Positions 36,401 through 41,402 of a stretch of 64,000 bases of DNA are shown here, piece after piece. The stretch comes from Lentzea albida (GTDB lineage: Bacteria > Actinomycetota > Actinomycetes > Mycobacteriales > Pseudonocardiaceae). Made by a program: the position numbers and the translations under genes. Numbering within the stretch: position 1 is the stretch's first letter; every line of letters begins with the position of its first letter. The stretch spans positions 81,217-145,216 of the forward strand of contig NZ_FOFV01000022.1 in NCBI RefSeq assembly GCF_900111005.1, written 5' to 3'. A model generated the notes under the pieces. The model had not been told where the DNA came from, made no database searches, and was given only the letters and a program-made list of their open reading frames with translations.

Positions 36401-37050
36401 GGACGGCCCACGCGGCGGGGACCACCCCGGTCGCGGTGCTGGCGGCGGAGTTCGCGACCTGGGCGGGCGAGCTGATGGGCACGGACGATCTGGTGCTCCC
36501 GCTCTCCAGTGCGCGGCGCACGACGGCCACCGCCGAGGTCGTCGGGCTGCTCGGCGACGTCGTGCCGATCCGCGTCCGGCTGGGGGCGGAGGACCTCGTC
36601 CGGGACGTCGGCCGGCGCCTGTTCGCCGCGCTGGACCACCAGGACGTGCCGCTGCCCGACGTGCTAGCGGCCGCGCTGCCCGACGACGAACCCGCGACCC
36701 TGCCGAACGTGCTGTTCAGCGTCATGACGGCTCCGCCGGCGAGCGTGGACCTGGGAGGAGCGCGGACGCGTGTGACACCACTGCACGTGGACGGGTGCGC
36801 GCGTACGGACCTCTACGTCGCCGTCGTGCCGGATGAAGCCCTGTACGTCGAGTACTCGAGCGACCTGTTCGACGCGGCCACGATCACGAAGTGGGCGCGG
36901 GAACTCGTGGCGCGGTTCGCCCGCGTGGAACAACTCTGCGAGCCACGCGCTCATGTGCCAACATCGGGCAGTGCTTCAGGTGTGCCTCAACGGGGCCTTG
37001 CCCCGCTCCGCGTCCGATCATCTGCCGTTCACCCCCGCCGAGCTGGCTGA
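27418..37050 (+). CDS. hybrid PKS/NRPS megasynthase: AL-ACP-KS-AT-ACP-LLM-C-A-PCP-C
   Basis: This 3,210-residue protein starts at ATG 27418 (GGAAGG upstream); the frame is open further 5' but that part lies inside the MFS gene. Domains in order: fatty-acyl-AMP-ligase-like AL (about 1-485; SSGSTGAAK, TGDLAY); ACP (Ser510); KS (about 562-985; Cys715, His851, His885); AT (about 1040-1310; Ser1126 in GHSIGEY, AFHS pattern for malonyl); ACP (Ser1399); luciferase-like FMN monooxygenase (about 1461-1800); condensation domain (HHIVFD 1934-1939); adenylation domain (about 2210-2695; YTSGSTGQPKGV, NQYGPTEAS); PCP (Ser2746); and a final condensation domain (HHLVADG 2904-2910). No KR, DH, ER or TE is seen. 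It should activate an acid, add one malonyl unit, oxidise in cis, add one amino acid, and pass the chain to an amine through the last C domain. The 3' end overlaps the BKACE gene by 98 nt. Confidence 0.93.
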   Translation: MATSLCRGPELRFPAEFPLDLASALRRAAARFPGAGVTTVTAAGTTTLTYASLLARATELSADVEPGSRVVLADLPLQEFFPAFWACVLAGAVPVPVFGRAPQPLGRADDGEALVLLSSGSTGAAKAIPLTHRGLVEFAVGAGESLDLRAGETTLNWLPLDHSGALLLYHLLPVFTGASNVHVATDLVTSEPVRWMDLLTEHGAQHSWAPAFAYRLVADSSEGRSWDLSHVRTLVSGGEQVPAGLMRRFAAGLGLPESVLRPAWGMTETCTGITIGRFSDGVHRVVRDSLAGELELAPDGDPRPCVEFVPVGPPAAGAAVRVVRGGEVLPEGRIGALQVRSARVTPGYVGQEKPTGGWFDTGDLAYVLDGQVVITGRARDVVIVNGQNHFCHEIEAVAVDAGAPAGWVAACGVPNTRLATEDVVLVVGSADPVPAEEIRAAVFARLRLPVARVVVVDPARFPRTGGGKIRRGEIGRLLTDVPSLVRAAVERVSGGPADPSKAFYDLGLTSVTLARLRTELEHDLGVSLPETALFAHPSIAALVRYLEGAESAPVTAEPVSADTRIAVIGMAARVPGADDVAEFWANLRAGRCSITRFDAPGRVGAMGKISDADAFDHAFFGMTPAEADLTSPAHKLFLQECYRALEDAGCLGTTARVGVFAGSGMHLYGHQDALSAADVPAAMQTAIGVEPDFLASRVAHRLGLTGPAIGVQTACSTGLVAVHLAVQSLLTGDSDVAVAGAAAVHLPQDAGYEAHPDGILSPTGACRPFSAEADGTVGGNGVAAVVLKRLDQALADGDAVHAVILGSAVNNDGAAKAGFTAPSVSGQAEVVRLALKRAGVEPSSVSYVECHGTGTALGDPIEVSALREVYPGPVRLGSAKASVGHLDTCSGLVGLIKTVLMLEHGEIVPTPGVGEPNSALDLGPFELATAGGRWGGTEPRRAGVTALGVGGTNAHVVVEQPPVPSPRQTSGAAVVPLSARTPRALAESVTALKAHLTAHPDLAVADVATTLAARPRHRHRMAVTAETTAGLVGALDVPLTEPAPGPVVFAFPGQGQARAGMAAELHAEFPVFRAVVDELSETTDLRALLDPTAELAVQPAMFAYQVALAELWRSWGVEPEVVVGHSIGEYAALVVAGGLSRHDGLRLTVARGALTDRTRPGGMVAVHSTREQAEAVARASGTDLAVVNGSFSHVLSGDADAIEEAARRAGVPCTRLGVDRAFHSRFVEPVVDEFARLLAEAEFTPLRVPLVRGVDGVRLPVGSVVDVRHLTDHLRQPMRFDLCLAELGDSGPRIEIGTDSVLCRLGRAEQPEARWIGGRPLDALAAAYTAGADVDLSGVATGRRIWLPGYPFERGRAVAPVETGPADVLGGLWRLTATRLGLTGEPRVDETFLALGADSLALMGLVSEIERDFGVRLPVKDLFTVAPTPRDVATLIAGDPVTEEVEEAEEPALVPVSPASCDFSLSFFGDYPDEAQQDKYGLVLAAAEFADEHGFHAVWLPERHFNSFGALFPNPSVLAAAIAARTEHVRLNAGSVVLPLHNPIRVAEEWSVVDNLSGGRVGLGFASGWHAKDFALAPEAYARNRELMYEHMETVRALWSGAEVTAQSGTGEPVAVRLQPRPVQDMPPMFTAIAGNPDSYVKAGEAGLGVLTNLMTQSVEDLARNISRYRKARADAGLDPEAGRVVVLVHTYLGADGETAREEAREPFLRYLRSSLALAGQAQSLGLTEMPDEDSDFVLRQAFERYTESRALIGSVADAARVAGTLVAAGADEIACFVDFGLPRERVLDGLRHLDLLRAAKVARRALTPAEQRIWFMDQLRPGSGLYHEPKLVRIDGELDADLFRKAVLRAVERHPALRTVFRAEDGVPFKEVRPEPRVEWAFEEAVGLGERSAIAGMAAEAARVRFDLATGPLLRVAVLRTAPDRHLVHVVAHHIVFDSASTGVLLRDIAAHYQGVPLPPLVPVPAAEPGGDVERWRDLLDGARPLRLPADFPAPAEPTGEGAAVTRVFRTVPKDPGLKATPFMVVLAAVSAVLGRHAGETDVVVGTAISSRPPGAQDAIGLFLDLVPLRVDTSGTFREVLDGVVAGTLAAFEHRGVPFDELVAAVNPDRDGEGTPLFRVLVEYETEQPVQFGPLTATVLDPPISRSAYDLSLYFTESADGLRCVAEYRTDLFAAATISRLLAGVDDVLETAVSAVDVTVAELTAAGPADRAEIESWQGATVPEPDVCLHELVGDSDDVALTGDWGSWTYRELQRRSDEIAQALGPRPGEIVAVSLPRGPELVAALLGVLKSGGAYLPVEPRLPVARGRFLISDSGAGVLLTTAGSELDAGTTLLVEDITAPADPVPLPPVRPDDLAYCLYTSGSTGQPKGVLVEHRGPVNVVRWQQRQHRPLRTLGWTSTGFDISVQEIFSTLASGAALVLVDDSVRHDHAALADVVRRHRVERLLMPFTPLNALLESGLSAPSLRVVLCCGEPLVLTPAVRSFFARHPECALHNQYGPTEASIIVTDHPVDTAAGPAAPPIGRPIDGVRVAVVDDGVPVPVGAVGEIWLSGFVLARGYRNRDTETAAAFVRDQSGQVWYRTGDLARWRPDGRLVFLGRVDDQAKIRGNRVEPGETLHALCALPEVTDATVVVRRDQRGEAELVAYVVRASGEPGLWLRLAAALRRVLPSYLVPTRWVALERLPMTASGKVDRAALPEPASVALDVNTRPTTEAEQAVHDLWCAELGVEEVPVTTPFFELGGHSLAAIRLVDRATAQLGVTCSMADFFAQPTVRAMARRLDLAPLTATQERLWRKQTAFGTAVYNMAYRVDVTGDLDPERLRRAVNALVDRHDALRVRVCGTPPRQVAAEAGEIALPVEEPADVDAWCTELANRPFDFSMAPLLRCALARTAGGWVFVLVVHHLVADGASMPLLWRDLSALYAGEELDDPASFLDVVRNRPEPSERDLDFWRRELSGAEVRWTLPADRPGRATGRGALHREALPGTTWAALTRTAHAAGTTPVAVLAAEFATWAGELMGTDDLVLPLSSARRTTATAEVVGLLGDVVPIRVRLGAEDLVRDVGRRLFAALDHQDVPLPDVLAAALPDDEPATLPNVLFSVMTAPPASVDLGGARTRVTPLHVDGCARTDLYVAVVPDEALYVEYSSDLFDAATITKWARELVARFARVEQLCEPRAHVPTSGSASGVPQRGLAPLRVRSSAVHPRRAG

Positions 37051-37684
37051 GGCCGCACGGGCCGCGGTCGAGGCGGGTGCGCAGGACGTCCACATCCACC
37101 CGAAGGACCCGCAGGACCAGGACACGTTGTCCCCCGAGCACGTCGGCGCCGCGGTCGAGGCCGTGCGCGCCGCCGTGCCGGGTGTGCCGGTCGGCGTGAC
37201 GACGGGCGACTGGATCGACCCCTCACCGCACCGCCGGGCGGAACTGATCAGGTCGTGGACCGTCCTGCCCGACCACGCCTCGGTCAACTGGCACGAGGAC
37301 GGCGCCGAGATCGTCGCCGAAGCGTTGCTGGACAAGGGAGTCGGCATCGAGGCCGGGCTGTTCTCCGGCACGGAGGGCGCCAAGAGGTTCCTCGACTGGC
37401 CGCGCGCGCACCTCGTGACGCGCGTGCTGGCCGAGATCACCGACGAGGACCCGGCGACGGCGCCCGCCGCCGTGGAGACGGCGCTGGAGGAGCTGGCCGG
37501 CTTCGACCGACCCGTGCTGCTGCACGGCGAGGGTGGCGCCGCGTGGGAGGTCCTGCGCATCGCGCTCGCCCGCGGCCTCGACACCCGGATCGGACTGGAG
37601 GACACCCTCGTCCTGCCCGGTGGTGAGCCGGCGACCGGCAATTTCGAACTCGTCCGAGCCGCTTTCGCCTATAGGCTTCCCTGA
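36953..37684 (+). CDS. BKACE family (DUF849) beta-keto acid cleavage enzyme
   Basis: The 243-residue TIM-barrel protein has the BKACE signature: LQVCLNGALPRS at the start, the zinc-binding DVHIHPKD, and the Glu of RIGLEDTLVLPGG. Known members (3-keto-5-aminohexanoate cleavage enzyme) convert a beta-keto acid plus acetyl-CoA to acetoacetate and a shortened acyl-CoA. The start is either ATG 36953 or GTG 36971. Both lie inside the last 100 bases of the megasynthase, an unusually long overlap. In this cluster it could make a beta-amino acyl-CoA starter together with the aminotransferase, or remove an off-pathway beta-keto acid. Confidence 0.88.
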   Translation: MCQHRAVLQVCLNGALPRSASDHLPFTPAELAEAARAAVEAGAQDVHIHPKDPQDQDTLSPEHVGAAVEAVRAAVPGVPVGVTTGDWIDPSPHRRAELIRSWTVLPDHASVNWHEDGAEIVAEALLDKGVGIEAGLFSGTEGAKRFLDWPRAHLVTRVLAEITDEDPATAPAAVETALEELAGFDRPVLLHGEGGAAWEVLRIALARGLDTRIGLEDTLVLPGGEPATGNFELVRAAFAYRLP

Positions 37685-37757
37685 TGGCGGGCGGGTGGTA
37701 CGTTTGATGCCGCCTGGGTCGTGGTATATAAGGCGAAAATAGTTTCGGGGGAAGCCG

Positions 37758-38756
37758 ATGGCCGGTGAACAGGTACTGTCCAAGCTGGGATTAACGGCCA
37801 TCGAGGAGATGTTGTACCGGTTCTTTCTACGACATCCGAATTTCGCGCCGGACCTCGACGAAATAACATTTGACACAGATCGCCACTCCATCGACCGGGC
37901 GTTCGAGAGACTGAAGGAACTCGGCCTCGTGCGCCACCACCGCGACCGGGGTGTGGTGGCGATGGACCCGGTCGTGGGAATCGAGAAGCTGATCGAGGGC
38001 CGCATCGAGGCCCTCAACGAGGAACTGCGCAACGTCTCGGCCGCGCGGACCGCCATCCCGTTGCTCCTCGAGGACCAGCAGGCGGGCAGGCTGAGCCCGG
38101 TCTCGTCGGACATCGAACGCATCGAGGGACTCGACGAGATCCGCGCCCGCCTGGACGACCTCGCCTTCTTCGCCCACCGCGAGGTGATGGCGATGCAGCC
38201 CGACGGCCCCCTGTCCGCCGCGTACATCGAGGCCGCCCGGCCGCTCGACCTGCGCTGCCTGCGCCGTGGCGTCCGGATGCGGACGATCGTGCTGCACGAG
38301 GCGGTGGCCGACGACCGCACCGAGAGGTACGTCCAGGAGCTCGTGGCATTGGGTGCGAACGTTCGTTCGGTCGAGCACTCGATGGAACGGATGATCATCT
38401 ACGACCGCACGGTCGCCGTCGTCCCGATCGACCCCGGCAACAGCGCGCGCGGCGCGTTGATCATCCGCCAGCCCAGCCTGGTGACGAGCATGATCGCCCT
38501 CTTCGAACGGGTGTGGAGCGATGCCCGGCCGGTCGTGGCCAGCGAGGCACCTCCCTCCACCGAGGAACACCTCCAGCTGCTGGAGAAGAAGATCCTCACC
38601 GTTCTCAGCAATTCCAGCAAAGACGAGATCGCGGCACGGGAGATGGGCATGTCGGTGCGCACGTTCCGCAGGCACGTCGCCGAACTCATGACCCGTTTAG
38701 GCGCATCGAACCGCTTTCAGGCAGCCCTGCTCGCCAAAGATCGCGGCTGGCTGTGA
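37758..38756 (+). CDS. LuxR-type regulator with TrmB-like N-terminal region
   Basis: The 332-residue protein has an N-terminal winged-helix-like part (LGLTAIEEMLYRFFLRHPNF and FERLKELGLVRHHRD), as in TrmB-like regulators. The middle domain contains a phospholipase-D-like or effector fold (RGVRMRTIVLHEAVAD, IYDRTVAVVPID). A C-terminal helix-turn-helix follows (EIAAREMGMSVRTFRRHVAE then LMTRLGASNRFQAA). GGGGGAAG precedes ATG 37758. It is the only regulator inside the cluster and is probably its pathway-specific switch. A small single-span peptide gene with the same kind of ribosome-binding site lies 135 bp downstream. Confidence 0.82.
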   Translation: MAGEQVLSKLGLTAIEEMLYRFFLRHPNFAPDLDEITFDTDRHSIDRAFERLKELGLVRHHRDRGVVAMDPVVGIEKLIEGRIEALNEELRNVSAARTAIPLLLEDQQAGRLSPVSSDIERIEGLDEIRARLDDLAFFAHREVMAMQPDGPLSAAYIEAARPLDLRCLRRGVRMRTIVLHEAVADDRTERYVQELVALGANVRSVEHSMERMIIYDRTVAVVPIDPGNSARGALIIRQPSLVTSMIALFERVWSDARPVVASEAPPSTEEHLQLLEKKILTVLSNSSKDEIAAREMGMSVRTFRRHVAELMTRLGASNRFQAALLAKDRGWL

Positions 38757-38891
38757 TCAATCGCAATCACGCGGCAGCAAGCTGCACCGCCCGGACAGCA
38801 TGATGAAGGTGGCGGATCTGTCGGCACCGAGCAGGAGAATGCGAATCTCTTGGTGTCCAACAACCACCCGTCACTGCACCGGGGGAAGAAA

Positions 38892-39077
38892 ATGTCGTTC
38901 GACCTCGCCCTGCGCCGCGAACTCTCGCTCGGTTTGTCCGGTATCTTGCTCGGCGCGGCGTTGTTGCTGATCGCGTTCGTCGCCAGCGAGGAGAGCAACG
39001 GCTGGCAGGCGGTGGGCACCACCGCCGTCAGTTCGGAGTGCCCCGACAGCAACGGGTGGCAGTGCGCCTCCCTCTGA
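38892..39077 (+). CDS. 61-residue single-span peptide with duplicated SNGWQ motif
   Basis: ATG 38892 has a strong GGGGGAAG site. The product has a basic N-terminus (LALRRELS), one hydrophobic helix (about residues 13-31) and an outer tail of 30 residues. The tail contains SNGWQ twice (35-39 and 53-57) and two cysteines (Cys50, Cys58) that could close a nine-residue ring around the second copy. The layout resembles a secreted or membrane-released signal peptide or modified-peptide precursor rather than an enzyme. Its position right behind a LuxR-type regulator suggests a signal/receptor pair. I recognise no family. Confidence 0.6.
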   Translation: MSFDLALRRELSLGLSGILLGAALLLIAFVASEESNGWQAVGTTAVSSECPDSNGWQCASL

Positions 39078-39104
39078 CCCAACGCTGACAGCTCGAAGAG
39101 TCAG

Positions 39105-39374
39105 GTGAGCACCGTGCACACGCGAACGTTCCAGGTGACGCTCCGGGCCAAGGACCCGGACGTGGCCCCCAACGCCTCGATAGCGGCGGCGCGGCTGATC
39201 TCGCTGCTGCCGCCGGGCTGGGCAGGGCGGATGGACGACCTCGCGCGGGGCACGGTTCTGATCATCGAGTCGATGGTCCCGGTGCCGGTCGACACCGCCG
39301 TCGCGGTGACCGCGTCCGCCATGGCGGACGTCTCGCTGCGGGACTGGGAAGTCGGCGGCTGCACCTCGTTCTGA
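39105..39374 (+). CDS. small hypothetical protein
   Basis: GTG 39105 opens an 89-codon frame, 27 bp after the peptide gene and on the same strand. The product (MSTVHTRTFQVTLRAKDPDV through DLARGTVLIIESMVPVPVD) looks like an alpha/beta fold with alternating hydrophobic residues. It lacks a signal peptide or membrane span. A perfect hairpin directly after its stop supports it being the last gene of the transcript. I do not recognise it; it could assist the preceding peptide, but that rests on position only. Confidence 0.55.
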   Translation: MSTVHTRTFQVTLRAKDPDVAPNASIAAARLISLLPPGWAGRMDDLARGTVLIIESMVPVPVDTAVAVTASAMADVSLRDWEVGGCTSF

Positions 39375-39412
39375 CGCGATGGCCGTCACCACGCCGGTGA
39401 CGGCCATCGCGT
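39374..39412. terminator. bidirectional hairpin terminator closing the biosynthetic region
   Basis: ACGCGATGGCCGTCACC (39374-39390) and GGTGACGGCCATCGCGT (39396-39412) are exact reverse complements, 17-bp arms with a 5-base loop. The hairpin overlaps the last base of the preceding stop codon and lies 14 bp before the end of the convergent gene. It therefore probably terminates both transcripts. Confidence 0.85.
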
Positions 39413-39426
39413 TGTGGCAGAACGGT

Positions 39427-39744
39427 TCAGCAAGCCCTGACGACGGCCGTGTGCGCCTTGCCGCCGAGGTCGAGGATCGTCACGGTGCGGTTCCCGGCGG
39501 GCACGCGGACCACGTAGGTGCCGGGGTCGACCGGGTAGCCGAAGTAGCTGCCTGCCGGCGCGGCCGAGGTGCCCGCGATCATCGCACCGCTGGTGCGGTG
39601 GATCGTCGTGGAGACGGCCTTGCCGCAGTTGTTGGAGATGTAGATCTTGCCCTTGGTCGCGGCGGTGGCGGATCCCGCGCCGACGACGGAGACGAAGAGA
39701 CCTGCGGTGGCCAGACCGGTGAGGATCCGCCGGGTGGTCGTCAT
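39427..39744 (-). CDS. small secreted protein of unknown function
   Basis: The 105-residue product has a clear signal peptide (TTTRRILTGLATAGLFVSVV then GSATA, cleavage about residue 29). The mature part has 76 residues and two cysteines, one in SNNCGKAV and one at the very end (VVRAC), likely joined by a disulfide. GGAGG lies upstream of ATG 39744. No family is recognised; the beta-rich pattern (IYISNNC, YVVRVPAGNRTVTILD) suggests a small secreted beta-sandwich. It is convergent with the biosynthetic operon and separated from it by a shared terminator. Confidence 0.75.
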   Translation of the reverse strand: MTTTRRILTGLATAGLFVSVVGAGSATAATKGKIYISNNCGKAVSTTIHRTSGAMIAGTSAAPAGSYFGYPVDPGTYVVRVPAGNRTVTILDLGGKAHTAVVRAC

Positions 39745-40474
39745 GGTGCTCCTCCAGGTGCTCCGGGCGTCCTTCGCAACCTATCCAGCGGTGCTGCCGC
39801 CCGCAGTCGGTCGAACGACCGACACCGCCCGGTGCATGACCTCGGGTGGGCCCGAGGTGCGCGGCAGGGCGATGGTGTCACCGAACCCGCCATCGGCGAC
39901 GCCATCGCCGGATGCCGATCGACGAGACGCTCATGATGCTTTCGCCGTCACTCGCGGCCGTGCTGTGCCCCGGCTCGCCGACCGCGCCGGTCATGGGCAC
40001 CAGACCTGTGCAGCGCTGCTCCCGGTCGCCCTGGGCCGGCGATCGACGAGGCGGTGGCGGGCGGTGAGGCCACCGCGCTGGTGCTGTGCGTCGGGGACCG
40101 GTGGTGCTGTTCGCCGCGCTGAACACGTGCTACCGCTGGTTCGCCTGGTCTGCGCAGGGGGCGGTCATCGCAGCGCATGCGCTGCGAGTCGAGCTCGGGG
40201 CCAGGCTGCTGCGCGTGGGCGGTTCGGCGGCCGCGCGGCACCGGGGTGAGCTGCTGACGATCGCGTCGTCGGATCCGTTCGGGCACGGCGTCGTCGCTGC
40301 TGCTCGGGGTGACCGTGCCGGCGGGCACGGTGGTGCTGGTCGTGGCCGTGCTGTCGGCCGGTCTGCTCGCGGTGGAGGGAGCGATCGGGATCGGCGTGCT
40401 CGACGACGCCCTGTTCGTCGTCTTCCGCGATGCTCACGCGGGTCCTCCCGACGGTCGTCGAGTCCGGCCGATGA
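39745..40474. pseudogene. decayed region with ABC-exporter membrane-domain remnants
   Basis: No intact gene is present in these 730 bp. Plus-strand pieces in several frames look like debris. EAVAGGEATALVLCVGDR (about 40040-40100) resembles a glycosidase-like fragment. ALNTCYRWFAWSAQGAVIAA with GELLTIASSD (about 40105-40270), then LLLGVTVPAGTVVLVVAV and LDDALFVVFRDAHAG (about 40290-40445), resemble the membrane half of an ABC exporter. Frames change between the pieces, so at least two frameshifts occurred. Family assignments here are tentative. Confidence 0.45.
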
Positions 40475-41200
40475 TCACGAACCGCTGTCACGCAGATCCG
40501 CGAGTGCGCGCCGCACCAGGTCCGCGGTGGGTTTCGCCGACGACGGCTCGTGCCGCGAGGTGAACGGGCACTTCCAGTCCTCCTCGCTGAAACGGCCTGC
40601 GAACAGCCTCGCCGGCATCTGGTACTCGTAGGTGCTGTAGCTCGGGTTGACCGAGCCGTTGTTGGTCACCTCGCGTTTGCGGATCGCCCCCTGCATCGAG
40701 AAGAACTTCTCGCCCATCGCGGCGAACTGCGCGATCGAGTTGAACGCGAGGGCGGGCAGGCGAAAACGACGACTGGCGCGGGACGAGCCAGGATGCAGGC
40801 CGATGATGAAGAACGCGTGCCCGCCCACGTGGAAACCGAAGTTCGGTGCGCTCGGATCGGAAGTGGTGTTCTCGTCCAGGCCGTGGGTCAGGCTGTCGAT
40901 GTCGTGGATGAGCTGGAGGTGGCGCCACAGCAGGCGTTCGTGCTCGTGCTCGTCGAGAATCCCGCCCGGCTCGTCGAACGTCGACACGAAGGTGCGGAAA
41001 CTCCTGTCCGACAACGTGGGCCGGATGTCGCGGGCGTACTCGAGCAGGTCGCCGTGGTGGGCGCGCGCCGACTCGGGATCCCCCAGGGCGCGGTAGTGGT
41101 GATGGACGATCGAGCCCTTCTTCAACGCCGCGCGAGCGCCGAGGCAGCTGAATTCCGAGGTCTGGATGAACGATTCAAGATCTGCTCTGACCTCGCGCAT
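40475..41200 (-). CDS. YqcI/YcgG family protein
   Basis: The 241-residue protein fits the YqcI/YcgG family: FSCLGARAALKKGSIVHHHY near the start and GGHAFFIIGLHPGSSRASRR in the centre. NPSYSTYEYQMPARLFAGRF and the terminal DWKCPF follow. ATG 41200 was chosen because GAGAGG lies about 6 bases upstream; longer frames upstream lack a ribosome-binding site. The family's biochemical role is not established to my knowledge, although the conserved Cys and His residues hint at an enzyme. It is divergent from the next gene. Confidence 0.8.
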   Translation of the reverse strand: MREVRADLESFIQTSEFSCLGARAALKKGSIVHHHYRALGDPESARAHHGDLLEYARDIRPTLSDRSFRTFVSTFDEPGGILDEHEHERLLWRHLQLIHDIDSLTHGLDENTTSDPSAPNFGFHVGGHAFFIIGLHPGSSRASRRFRLPALAFNSIAQFAAMGEKFFSMQGAIRKREVTNNGSVNPSYSTYEYQMPARLFAGRFSEEDWKCPFTSRHEPSSAKPTADLVRRALADLRDSGS

Positions 41201-41402
41201 TTCACTGCACCTCTCTCCGGTGTGACTACCCAGAGTTAGAGTACTGAGCAATGTTAATTTCACGCCCATCGAGCGGTAATCGCTGGATTCGTGTGCGATC
41301 GCCCAGGTGAAACCGTCGGAGGTGGGGTGGTGCCCCCACGACAGAGGCCGGGCCTCCCGCTCCGGCGAGGACGTCACGATCACCGCCTGTCACAATGGGC
41401 GG

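Noticed and set aside
32560..36639. Minus-strand open frame of 1,359 codons opposite the C-A-PCP-C region
   Set aside because: Same reason: low-complexity antisense of a GC-rich NRPS gene, no motifs.
36833..36952. Longer N-terminus for the BKACE protein
   Set aside because: These 40 codons lie deep in the last condensation domain, are Ser/Arg-rich and do not resemble the family, whose members start just before LQVCLNG.
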